Part shown: positions 55,881 to 63,427 of the stretch, one piece after another
How the letters are laid out: each line of letters begins with the position of its first letter
Position numbering within the stretch: the stretch's first letter is position 1
Position numbers and translations under genes: made by a program
Notes under the pieces: generated by a model
What the model was told of the DNA's origin: nothing
Database searches by the model: none
The model's input: the letters and a program-made list of their open reading frames with translations, nothing else
From: Blastococcus sp. CT_GayMR19
GTDB taxonomy: Bacteria > Actinomycetota > Actinomycetes > Mycobacteriales > Geodermatophilaceae
Reading direction: 5' to 3'
NCBI RefSeq assembly: GCF_004570385.1
Contig: NZ_SPQL01000013.1
Coordinates: 1-64,000 of the forward strand
DNA length: 64,000 bases

Positions 55881-57572
55881 TCACTCGGCGCGCAACGCGC
55901 GACGGACCGCCTCCGGCAGGGTCGATGCGTGCACCGCAGCCCCGACCTGAGCCGTGCTCAGCGCCGCCGCCGATGTCGGTCCGAACGGTGAGCCCTCCGG
56001 CGGGCACACGGTCCCCGCCTCGGGCAGCTCACCGGTCAGCAGATACCGGGTGACGTGACTGTCCACACAGAAGTTGCCGGCGCTGAGGTAGGCGGTATGG
56101 CCCCAGCCGCCGTAGGTCAGCAGCGCCGCATTGGGCAGCAGTTCCGAAGCCGTCACAGCGCCGTGGTACGGGGTTGCCGGGTCGAACTGGTTGCCGACGA
56201 TCAGCACGGGCGATGACGTCTGGGCCGTCCATGGACCCAGGTAGCGGTCCTCACCGGCGGTGCTCGGCCATGCGCGGCATGCGCTCAGAGCCCAGTTCCA
56301 GAGCCGGCCGAAATAGCCGTACGTGGCCTCGGCGGCGTCCGCGGCCGACTGCCACGCCTCGAAGGACCGCGGGTTGATGCTGTCCGAGCAACCGACTCCA
56401 GGAAGCCCCTCGACGAAGTTGGGGTACTCCTCCTGTGGCGCGGCCGCCAACCCGAGCTCGGTGCGGATCGCGGCCAGGCGTTGCCCGAGCACCTCTGGAG
56501 AGAGCCGCTGCTCCAGGTCGGCGAGGATGAAGGCGAGGTCCGGCCAGATGAACGGCGCGTACAGGGCGCCCAGTGTCAGGCCGATCAGGTCGTTGTAGGT
56601 CACCGTGAAGGTGTCGCCGGTGAGCGGGTCGGTGATCGACGTCGGGTCCCCGCGCAGTCGCTCGGCCAGTGCCGCGAACCGACCGCTCGAGTCCCCGGCG
56701 AGAGCGCAGTCGGGACCGGCCGCGTCGCACAACCGGAAGAACTCCTCCAGGGTGCGTTGCGCCCCGTCGGCGCTGCCGATCCGGGTGCCGATCGGCGTGG
56801 TCTCGGCGTCCTGACCCTGCCCAGTGGTCCACGCGATCGGGTCCGTCACGCCGTCGATGACGAAGGCACCGACCCGCGAGGGGAACAGGTTCGCGTAGTT
56901 CTGACCGAGGATCGAGCCGTAGGAGTTGCCGACGTAGTTCACCTTCTCGTCCCCCAGCGCTCCGCGCAGCAGGTCCATGTCGCGGGCCACATCGGCAGTG
57001 GACATGTGGTCGAGGATGGCGCCGCCGCGTTCGGCGCAGGCGGCGGCCAGCTGGTCGTCGGACTCCCGGAGGGTCTCCTCCTCGGCGGGGGTGACCGGGA
57101 ACGCGAACGGCGGGAGGATCGAGAGCGCCTCGTCGAAGGTGTCGAAGCAGCGCAGCGGCGTGCTGAGGTTGATCCCGCGAGGGTCGAACCCGACGATGTC
57201 GAACCGGGCCCGCAGCTCCAGCGGCAGGACCTTGGCCACGAACCGGACGAACTCGACGCCGGATCCGCCAGGGCCGCCCGGATTCAGCATCAACGAGCCG
57301 AGACGCTGACTCGGGTCGCCCGCAGGAAGCCGGATCACCGAGATGCCGATCTGCTCGCCCTGTGGGTCGCCGTAGTCCAGTGGGACCGGCACCTCGGCAC
57401 ATCGGAAGCCGTCCCGGCAGTCCGACCAGGGAGGCTCGGCGGCCGCGGCGGTGCTGCTCGCGGGCGGTGTGGCGTGGGCGGGGGGCGCGAGCAGAGTTCC
57501 GCTCAGTGCTGCGGTCACGATGGTGGCGAGTGCGGCGCGAAAGGGAACGCGCGGCAGCGCTGAGTGGAGCAT
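55881..57572 (-). CDS. Secreted tripeptidyl aminopeptidase-type alpha/beta-hydrolase
   Basis: A 563-residue exported hydrolase. The signal peptide runs to about residue 34 (RAALATIVTAALSGTLLAPPAHA). The oxyanion region is LNPGGPGGSGVEF. The catalytic serine is in YVGNSYGSILGQNY, the aspartate in VGNQFDPATPYHG, and the histidine in GGWGHTAYL. A C-terminal TAP-like domain is present. It resembles streptomycete secreted tripeptidyl aminopeptidases (SlpD/SlpE type). The ATG at 57572 gives the better signal peptide than a GTG 33 bases upstream. Confidence 0.88.
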   Translation of the reverse strand: MLHSALPRVPFRAALATIVTAALSGTLLAPPAHATPPASSTAAAAEPPWSDCRDGFRCAEVPVPLDYGDPQGEQIGISVIRLPAGDPSQRLGSLMLNPGGPGGSGVEFVRFVAKVLPLELRARFDIVGFDPRGINLSTPLRCFDTFDEALSILPPFAFPVTPAEEETLRESDDQLAAACAERGGAILDHMSTADVARDMDLLRGALGDEKVNYVGNSYGSILGQNYANLFPSRVGAFVIDGVTDPIAWTTGQGQDAETTPIGTRIGSADGAQRTLEEFFRLCDAAGPDCALAGDSSGRFAALAERLRGDPTSITDPLTGDTFTVTYNDLIGLTLGALYAPFIWPDLAFILADLEQRLSPEVLGQRLAAIRTELGLAAAPQEEYPNFVEGLPGVGCSDSINPRSFEAWQSAADAAEATYGYFGRLWNWALSACRAWPSTAGEDRYLGPWTAQTSSPVLIVGNQFDPATPYHGAVTASELLPNAALLTYGGWGHTAYLSAGNFCVDSHVTRYLLTGELPEAGTVCPPEGSPFGPTSAAALSTAQVGAAVHASTLPEAVRRALRAE

Positions 57573-57881
57573 GCGGACCCCCGCGGTGTTCGGGTGCCGG
57601 CGCACCCACTCGGACGCCTGATCTCAGCGCCTGCTGCCGAAACTCACCTCGGCCGCAGGAGGGCTCGAACCGGCGTCGACGGCGGTGCCCGAAGCTACTC
57701 GCCGCGGTTCAAGAACGCCATGGCACCAGAACCCCATCGGGACGCCGCCTCCACGGCTGAACGAAGCGGCGGGCACGTTGGGCGCGGGACCGGCCGACTG
57801 CGCCGCGACGACGACGAGCACGACGCCGGGACCGCTCTCCACGGGCCAGACCGGTCCCGGCGAGGTTCATCGGAGGGCGAG
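57573..57881. other. 309-base region without a gene
   Basis: Open frames here on both strands have no family features or ribosome sites. I see no repeat, hairpin or RNA gene. It probably holds the promoter of the secreted hydrolase gene. Confidence 0.4.
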
Positions 57882-58376
57882 TCAGTCGACACGGATCTCC
57901 CAGTCGATGACGTCGGAGTCGGGCCGGAAGGTACCCACGGCCTCACCCGCCGCTCCGGCGTAGCGCCCGGTTCCGCCGGTGACGGCCCAGCGGATGCCCG
58001 CCGGTCCCTGGCTCGGGTTCTCGTCGCCCGCGCCCTGGGTGGTGAGCGACCCGTCCGGAAGCGTCCAGGTGGTCGTGCACAGGACGACGAGTCGCGTCTC
58101 CGAGGCGGCGGCAACCGTGCAGCTGCCGGCCTGGCTGCCGATCGTCCGGCCGCGTCGCTGCACGTCGTCCACGAAGATCTCGGTGTCGCCCGGGCCGAAC
58201 TCGGGGTTCCCGAGATCGAGTTCGGTGGACCGGTCGGGGACCTTCACGGTGGTCAGTCGCAGGGTCTGGTCGGCGCTCGCCGCCGGGACGACGGCCAGCG
58301 TCGTGCCGGCGCCGGCGCCGGCGACCAGGACGGCGGCCACCAGAAGTGGCCGGCGAGCGGAACGGATCGGGGTCAT
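57882..58376 (-). CDS. Secreted allene-oxide-cyclase-barrel-like protein
   Basis: A 164-residue exported protein. The signal peptide (about 1-35, PLLVAAVLVAGAGAGTTLAVVPAASA) is followed by one beta-barrel domain of the AOC/dirigent type. Visible features are FVDDVQRRGRTIGSQAGSCTV, LVVLCTTTWTLPDGSLTTQG and the turn WAVTGGTGRYAGAAGEAVG, which is typical of the fold. Bacterial members are uncharacterised. The ATG at 58376 has GAGGAG upstream. It follows the membrane-protein gene at 58428-58913 by 51 bases, so the two are likely one operon. Confidence 0.82.
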   Translation of the reverse strand: MTPIRSARRPLLVAAVLVAGAGAGTTLAVVPAASADQTLRLTTVKVPDRSTELDLGNPEFGPGDTEIFVDDVQRRGRTIGSQAGSCTVAAASETRLVVLCTTTWTLPDGSLTTQGAGDENPSQGPAGIRWAVTGGTGRYAGAAGEAVGTFRPDSDVIDWEIRVD

Positions 58377-58427
58377 CGGTGGGCTCCTCGGAGGTCGGGT
58401 GGTCGGGATATCGGTCGGGGGCGGACG

Positions 58428-58913
58428 TCAGCCGGTGAAGGCCAGGTAGACGGCGGACGCGACGGTGAGGACGGCGAGGGGAAGCGCGACCGCCGCCGGT
58501 CCGGGGAACCGGCCCAGCCGGCGACGGGCATCGAGGGCGAGCCCGGCCGCACCGCCCGCCAGGACCGACGGGATGCCGAGGTAGAAGACGGCGATCGCCG
58601 CACCGCCGAGCCCGGCGAGCACCAGCGCTCGCACGGACGTGCGCTCCGGCGGCACCGCGCGAGCCCGGTCGGTGGCGACGCCGACGAGGACGAGCGTTCC
58701 CGCGACGAAGGCGGTGGTCACCCCGAGTGCGGCCCAGCCTCCGTTGCCGAAGAAGTCGACGCCCCAGACGGGGTCGCCCTTCCATGGGTTCTGGACGTAG
58801 TTGCCGGTCAGCGTGCAACCGAGCGCGACGACCGCGCCGGCGGCGGTGAAGCCATCGGGTGCGGGCACCGCCCGCCGCGCGGCGGTGGACGGGACGGTGG
58901 AGTTGACGGACAT
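58428..58913 (-). CDS. Hypothetical membrane protein
   Basis: A 161-residue protein with about four hydrophobic segments (near 23-38, 60-80, 92-125 and 139-158). A conserved-looking aromatic loop lies between the first two (GNYVQNPWKGDPVWGVDFFGNGGW). No family recognised. GGAGG 7 bases before the ATG at 58913 supports the start. It is the first gene of the pair with the AOC-barrel protein and is divergent from the two-component system (169 bases between), which may control it. Confidence 0.75.
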   Translation of the reverse strand: MSVNSTVPSTAARRAVPAPDGFTAAGAVVALGCTLTGNYVQNPWKGDPVWGVDFFGNGGWAALGVTTAFVAGTLVLVGVATDRARAVPPERTSVRALVLAGLGGAAIAVFYLGIPSVLAGGAAGLALDARRRLGRFPGPAAVALPLAVLTVASAVYLAFTG

Positions 58914-59082
58914 GTCGGTCCTCCCGGGTCACGGCCGGCCCCGGTGGCCGACCGGATGCCACCGTGGCCGTCCCGGGCATCCCCCCGGATGGGCCGCACG
59001 GCCCGCGGAACCGGGAAGTCCTCCCGGTCGACCGGGACACGGAAGGCCCCGACCGGGACGTCGTCGGCGACACACTGACGTC

Positions 59083-61038
59083 GTGCACTCCCGTCCGCAG
59101 GCCACCGGCGCCGCCCTCGCGGCCACGCTGCTGTGCGCCGCCGCCGTCGGCCTGTCCGCCTGGGTCGAGGCCCGGGTGCCCGAGCCGGAGTCGTCCACGC
59201 TCGGTGGCGTCTACGGCGTCGCCTGCGCCGCCCTCGGGGCGCTCCTGGTCCACCTGCGCCCACGCAACGCGATCGGCTGGCTGCTCGTGCTCACCGGTCT
59301 GCTGCAGGGGCTCAGCGTCGGCTCCAACGCCTACGGCAGCTACGGCGTGAAGTTCGCCGCCCCGGACTGGCCGCTGGCCCCGGTCGTGGCGCAGGCCGGC
59401 TCGATGGTCTGGCTCCCGTCCCTTGTCCTGCCCGCGACCGTGCTGGTCGCCGTCTATCCGTCCGGCCGGCTGCCCGCGCGCTGGTGGCAGTGGCCGGTGG
59501 GCGCGGTCTCGGCAGGGCTCCTGCTGGTGACCGTCGCGACCGGCCTGACGCAGGACGCCTACGACGACATCGCCTCCGGGCCGGCGCCGGTCGTGCTGCC
59601 GGACGCCTGGGTCGCGGCGGTGGGAACGAGCGCCGGCGTGGCCGTCCTCGCCGGCGCGGTCACCATCTGGGGAGCGACCGTCGTCCGGCTCGTGCGCGCC
59701 GGTCCGCCTGAGCGCCAGCAGCTGGCCTGGCTGGTCTGCGTGGTGCTGCCGCTCATGGTCGTGACGTTCGCGGTCCCGGCGCCGGAGTGGGTCTTCGTGC
59801 TGCTCGCGATGATGGTGCCGGGCTCCATCGTCATCGGCGTCGTCCGCTACCAGCTGCTCGGGATCGTCGTCAGCCGGGCGCTGGTCTACGCCACGCTCAC
59901 GGCCGCCGTCGTCGTCCTCTATCTCGCGGTGGCGACCCTTGCCGCGGCGGCGCTCGGGCGCACCCTCTCGCCGGTGCCGGGCACGGTCGCGGCGGCGCTG
60001 ATCGCCGTCGCCCTGAGCCCGGCGCGCACGCGGCTGCAGTCGGCCGCCGACCGGCTCGTGTACGGACGTCGTCGGGACCCGGTGGCCGCAGTGACCGAGC
60101 TCGGCGACCGGGTGGCGAGCGCGGAGGAGGCCGACCTGCTGCCGGCGGTACTCGGCACGGTCACCGCCGCGCTGCGGGCACCGGCCGCCCGGGTCACGGG
60201 GCCGGGCGAGCCGGCCGCCGGGGACACCGGCACGGTTGCCGTCGCACTCCGGGTGGGCGGACGGGACGTCGGCACGCTGCACGTCGCCGAGCGGCATCCC
60301 GGCGAGCCGTTCACCGCCGGCGACCGCCGCCTGCTGGCCGCGCTGGCACCGCAGGTCGCCGTCGTCGTCCGGGCGCTGGAGCTGACCCGGTCGCTGGAGC
60401 GGGAGCGCGACCGGGTGCTGACGGCGACCCACGACGAGCGCGACCGGATCCGCCGCGACCTGCACGACGGCCTCGGCCCGTCGCTGGCGGGGATCGGCCT
60501 GGCCGTGCAGGCGGTGCAGGCCCAGCTGGGGGAGCGGGCCGACCCGCCCACCGCGGGGCTGCTGGCGCGGCTGAAGGACGAGGTCGGCGCGGCCGTCGGG
60601 GAGGTGCGCCGGATCATCGACGGGCTGCGGCCGGCGCCACTCGACGAGGTCGGCTTCGTGGCGGCGGTGCAGCGGCATGCCGACGCCCTCGCCCCGTCCG
60701 TGCCGGTGCGGGTGACCGCCGATGAGCTGCCGCCGCTGCCGCCGGACGTCGAGACGGCGGCCTACCGGATCGCGCAGGAGGCCTTGACCAACGTGGCCCG
60801 GCACTCGGGGGCCCGCTCGGCCGAGGTGGGCCTCCGTGCACGGGAGGGCCGCCTCGAGGTGGCGGTCGTGGACGACGGCACCGGCTTCGGGCCTGCGGAC
60901 GACGATTGCCGGCCGGACGGCGTGGGACTGGCTTCCATGCGCACCCGGGCACAGGCGGTGGGCGGCGAGCTCACCGTGACGAGCGGCCCCGACGGCACGC
61001 GCGTCGTGGCCGGTCTGCCGCTGGAGGTGCGTCCGTGA
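59083..61038 (+). CDS. Membrane sensor histidine kinase (NarL/LuxR-paired type)
   Basis: A 651-residue HisKA_3 sensor kinase. The first roughly 290 residues contain eight or more membrane segments, an unusually large membrane sensor. A GAF-like region follows (about 350-440), then the dimerisation helix with the phosphorylated histidine in ERDRIRRDLHDGLGPSLAG near residue 460. The HATPase domain has the N box AQEALTNVARHSGA, the G1 box VVDDGTGFG, and GVGLASMRTRAQAVGG. The GTG at 59083 lies 6 bases after CACACT. The stop overlaps the response-regulator start (GTGA). Confidence 0.9.
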   Translation: MHSRPQATGAALAATLLCAAAVGLSAWVEARVPEPESSTLGGVYGVACAALGALLVHLRPRNAIGWLLVLTGLLQGLSVGSNAYGSYGVKFAAPDWPLAPVVAQAGSMVWLPSLVLPATVLVAVYPSGRLPARWWQWPVGAVSAGLLLVTVATGLTQDAYDDIASGPAPVVLPDAWVAAVGTSAGVAVLAGAVTIWGATVVRLVRAGPPERQQLAWLVCVVLPLMVVTFAVPAPEWVFVLLAMMVPGSIVIGVVRYQLLGIVVSRALVYATLTAAVVVLYLAVATLAAAALGRTLSPVPGTVAAALIAVALSPARTRLQSAADRLVYGRRRDPVAAVTELGDRVASAEEADLLPAVLGTVTAALRAPAARVTGPGEPAAGDTGTVAVALRVGGRDVGTLHVAERHPGEPFTAGDRRLLAALAPQVAVVVRALELTRSLERERDRVLTATHDERDRIRRDLHDGLGPSLAGIGLAVQAVQAQLGERADPPTAGLLARLKDEVGAAVGEVRRIIDGLRPAPLDEVGFVAAVQRHADALAPSVPVRVTADELPPLPPDVETAAYRIAQEALTNVARHSGARSAEVGLRAREGRLEVAVVDDGTGFGPADDDCRPDGVGLASMRTRAQAVGGELTVTSGPDGTRVVAGLPLEVRP

Positions 61039-61691
61039 CCGTGCGCGTGGCGCTGGCCGACGACCACCCGATGTTCCGCTTCGGGCTCCGCGCGGTGCTG
61101 GATACCTCGCCGGAGGTGGAGGTCGTCGGCGAGGCCTCGGACGGCGCGGAACTGCTGGCGCTGGTGGCGCGGAGCGCACCCGACGTCGTCCTCACGGATC
61201 TGTCGATGCCGAAGCTGTCCGGCACGGCCGCGATCGACGAGCTGGCCCGTCGGTTCCCGGGCCTCGGCGTGCTCGTGCTCACCATGCACGAGGACGACGC
61301 GTCGCTGTTCGGCGCGCTACGGGCCGGCGCCCGCGGCTACCTGCTCAAGGGTGCCGACCGCGACGAGATCGTCCGGGCGGTGCTCGCGGTCGCCGCCGGG
61401 GACGCCGTGTACGGCGGGGCGGTCGCCCGCCGGGTCGTCGACTTCCTGACCGGCACCGCGGCCCGCTCCCCGGCCTTTCCGGAGCTGACCGCGCGGGAGC
61501 GCGACGTGCTCGAGCTGCTCGCGGCCGGCCTGCCCACCTCCCAGATCGCCCGGCGGCTGACGCTGTCGGACAAGACGGTGCGCAACCACGTCTCGGCGGT
61601 CCTCACCAAGCTCCAGGTGCCCGACCGCGCGGCGGCCGTCGCCCGCGCCCGCGACGCCGGACTGGGCGGCGGTCGGGGCGCCGGCTCCTGA
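61035..61691 (+). CDS. NarL/LuxR family response regulator
   Basis: A 218-residue response regulator. The receiver domain carries ADDHPMFRFGLRAVL, the phosphorylated aspartate in VVLTDLSMPKLSG near residue 55, and the lysine in GYLLKGADRDEI. The C-terminal LuxR-type helix-turn-helix is ELTARERDVLELLAAGLPTSQIARRLTLSDKTVRNHVSAVLTKL. The GTG at 61035 overlaps the kinase stop, so the pair is made in a fixed ratio. The target is unknown; the divergent membrane/AOC-barrel genes are the nearest candidates. Confidence 0.93.
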   Translation: MTVRVALADDHPMFRFGLRAVLDTSPEVEVVGEASDGAELLALVARSAPDVVLTDLSMPKLSGTAAIDELARRFPGLGVLVLTMHEDDASLFGALRAGARGYLLKGADRDEIVRAVLAVAAGDAVYGGAVARRVVDFLTGTAARSPAFPELTARERDVLELLAAGLPTSQIARRLTLSDKTVRNHVSAVLTKLQVPDRAAAVARARDAGLGGGRGAGS

Positions 61692-61699
61692 CCGAGCGC

Positions 61700-61728
61700 T
61701 GGACAACGGATCCGGGTCGGGTGACGCT
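61700..61728 (+). promoter_or_regulatory. Promoter of the 56-residue ORF
   Basis: TGGACA (61700-61705), exactly 17 bases, GACGCT (61723-61728), then CTCGCC (6 bases) and ATG at 61735. It is the best -35/-10 pair found by eye among the leaderless sites. Confidence 0.55.
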
Positions 61729-61734
61729 CTCGCC

Positions 61735-61905
61735 ATGACGACGAGCCCGTACGCCATCCCGGTCGAGGACCTCGTGGACCGCACGCGGGTGCCCGTCGCC
61801 GAACAGGTCGAGGGGCAGGGTGAGCACCGCGCAGTCCCCGGGAACCCGTACCCGGGCCCGATGTCCTGGGCCGACGGGATGGCCGGCGACGCCGATGGCG
61901 ACTGA
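61735..61905 (+). CDS. Small acidic hypothetical protein
   Basis: A 56-residue open frame (MTTSPYAIPVEDLVDRTR at the start, SWADGMAGDADGD at the end). It is acidic and has no hydrophobic segment or recognised family. It is supported by a good leaderless promoter and by its overlap with the start of the DUF1801 gene (11 bases in another frame). It would also serve as the leading cistron that delivers ribosomes to the DUF1801 gene. Confidence 0.5.
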   Translation: MTTSPYAIPVEDLVDRTRVPVAEQVEGQGEHRAVPGNPYPGPMSWADGMAGDADGD

Positions 61906-62317
61906 CCCGCGGTCCCCGTCGGAGATCGACCCGGAGCGTGGGTCCGACGACTGGGACGAGCTGATCGGCCGGCTCTCGTCCGAGGTCGCCGCGCTGGTCG
62001 CGGCGGCCGACGAGCTCATCCGGCGCACCGATCCCGCCGTGGTCCGCGTCGTCTGGCCCCATCAGAGGACGGTCGGCTACGGCGTCGGCCCGAAGAAGAT
62101 GTCGGAGCACTACGCCTATCTCGCCGTCCATCCCCGCCACGTCAACCTCGGGTGCAACTACGGGGCCCACCTGGACGACGGTGGCCTGCTCGAGGGCACG
62201 GGGCAGAACATGCGCAAGACGACGGTGCGGACGGCCGACGACCTGGCGGATCCCCGGCTGGTGCCGCTTCTGCACCGGGCCCGGGAGGAGCGCCTGCGGG
62301 CGCTCGGACGGATCTAA
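61895..62317 (+). CDS. DUF1801 family protein
   Basis: A 140-residue protein of the DUF1801 (YdhG-like) fold. It shows the long first helices (DDWDELIGRLSSEVAALVAAADELIRR), then VVRVVWPHQRTVGYGVGPKKMSEHYAYLAVHPRHVNLGCNYGAHL and RKTTVRTADDL. The biochemical role of the family is unknown. The ATG at 61895 lies inside the preceding small ORF. Its stop overlaps by 3 bases the stop of the convergent small membrane-protein gene. Confidence 0.82.
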   Translation: MATDPRSPSEIDPERGSDDWDELIGRLSSEVAALVAAADELIRRTDPAVVRVVWPHQRTVGYGVGPKKMSEHYAYLAVHPRHVNLGCNYGAHLDDGGLLEGTGQNMRKTTVRTADDLADPRLVPLLHRAREERLRALGRI

Positions 62318-62484
62318 CGGCCCGAGGTCAGCCGCGGCTTGTCGCGCTTCGTCAGGCCCAGCGCCGCGGTCGCGGCGAAGAAGAGCAGGCCGACGACGGC
62401 CAGCCAGAACAGGCCCTCCACGACCGCGCCGACGACCGTGATCACGAGCCAGACGACGAGCAGGAAGCCGATGAGGCGCCACAT
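62314..62484 (-). CDS. Small two-segment membrane protein
   Basis: A 56-residue protein, MWRLIGFLLVVWLVITV at the start. Two hydrophobic segments cover about residues 4-22 and 25-42, and the tail is basic (TKRDKPRLTSGR). GGAG 8 bases before the ATG at 62484 is a good ribosome site. No family can be assigned with certainty; similar short hydrophobic proteins are common and unnamed in actinobacteria. It is divergent in outlook from the GntR gene 92 bases away but on the same strand. Confidence 0.7.
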   Translation of the reverse strand: MWRLIGFLLVVWLVITVVGAVVEGLFWLAVVGLLFFAATAALGLTKRDKPRLTSGR

Positions 62485-62576
62485 GGGGGTCTCCGTTCGC
62501 CGGGGTGCGGTGCGGGCTCGAGCCTAGGCCGCATCCCCCGCGCCGCGGGACCGTCGCGGCGCGGCCCGGATTCCGG

Positions 62577-63341
62577 TCAGCCCGCGACCCCGCGGACCGG
62601 CTCGCTCACCGGGCCGCTGGTGTCCAGGCTCATGAACAGCTCGTACCGGTCGGCTCGGTACCAGGAGCGGGCGTGCTCCACGGCGTCCCCCCGGCTGTAG
62701 GAGACCCGGTCGAACCTCAGGACCGGTCCGGACGCAGGGATGCCCAGCAGCCGCCCGATCTCCTCCCCGGCCAGGCCGGCACTCACCGTCTGCTCCGCAT
62801 GATCGATCGGACGCCCGTAGTGCCGGGCGAGGGTGTCGTACAGGGACGCCTGCAGGTCGAGCCGGTCGAGGCCCGGGAGCAACTCGGCGCTGTACCAGGC
62901 GTCGTCGACCGACATCGGCACCCGATCGGCCAGGCGGAGACGCCGCACGTGGTACGCCGCGCCCTGGGGAGGCAGCCGCAGCCGCTCGACGGTGGGCGCG
63001 GGAGGGGTCACCCGGGCGGCCGTCAGGACGACGGTCGAGGGTTCCATCCCCATCCGGCGCATGTCCTCGTGGAAGGAGGCGATGTGCAGGCTGGAGCGCG
63101 CGGGCCTGTGAGCGACGAAGGTGCCCTTGCCCTGCGTCCGGACCAGGAGGCCGTCGCTGACCAGCTGACCGACCGCCTCGCGCACCGTGATCCGGCTGAC
63201 GCCGTAGTCGGCGCAGAGCTGCCGCTCGCTCGGCAGCATGTCGCCCGGCCGCAGGTGGGTCGTCGCCAGCTCCGCCAGGATGGTGCGCAGTTGCTGATGC
63301 TTGGGCACCACGCTGTTCGCCAGGTGCAGCGATTCGGTCAC
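62577..63341 (-). CDS. GntR/HutC family regulator, probably of amino-sugar use
   Basis: A 254-residue regulator. The winged helix is at about 15-75 (LRPGDMLPSERQLCADYGVSRITVREAVGQLVSDGLLVRTQGKGTFV) and the UTRA ligand domain at about 90-245. This is the same architecture as DasR and NagR. It lies 86 bases downstream of nagB on the same strand, so control of N-acetylglucosamine catabolism is the natural inference. The GTG at 63341 is preceded by a G-rich purine run that includes the ribosome site. I found no clear dre-type operator in the short gap. Confidence 0.88.
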   Translation of the reverse strand: MTESLHLANSVVPKHQQLRTILAELATTHLRPGDMLPSERQLCADYGVSRITVREAVGQLVSDGLLVRTQGKGTFVAHRPARSSLHIASFHEDMRRMGMEPSTVVLTAARVTPPAPTVERLRLPPQGAAYHVRRLRLADRVPMSVDDAWYSAELLPGLDRLDLQASLYDTLARHYGRPIDHAEQTVSAGLAGEEIGRLLGIPASGPVLRFDRVSYSRGDAVEHARSWYRADRYELFMSLDTSGPVSEPVRGVAG

Positions 63342-63427
63342 GGCACACCTCCCTCCCTCCCTCTGCTCGACGCCCCGTCCGGCGCCGTCCCAGGATGACC
63401 GGACGCCGGCGGCTCCGGTCCGAGCCG

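Noticed and set aside
57943-61179. A 1078-codon minus-strand open frame across the kinase and secreted-protein genes
   Set aside because: It overlaps several well-supported genes in another frame and has a repetitive Arg/Gly/His composition typical of non-coding frames in GC-rich DNA.
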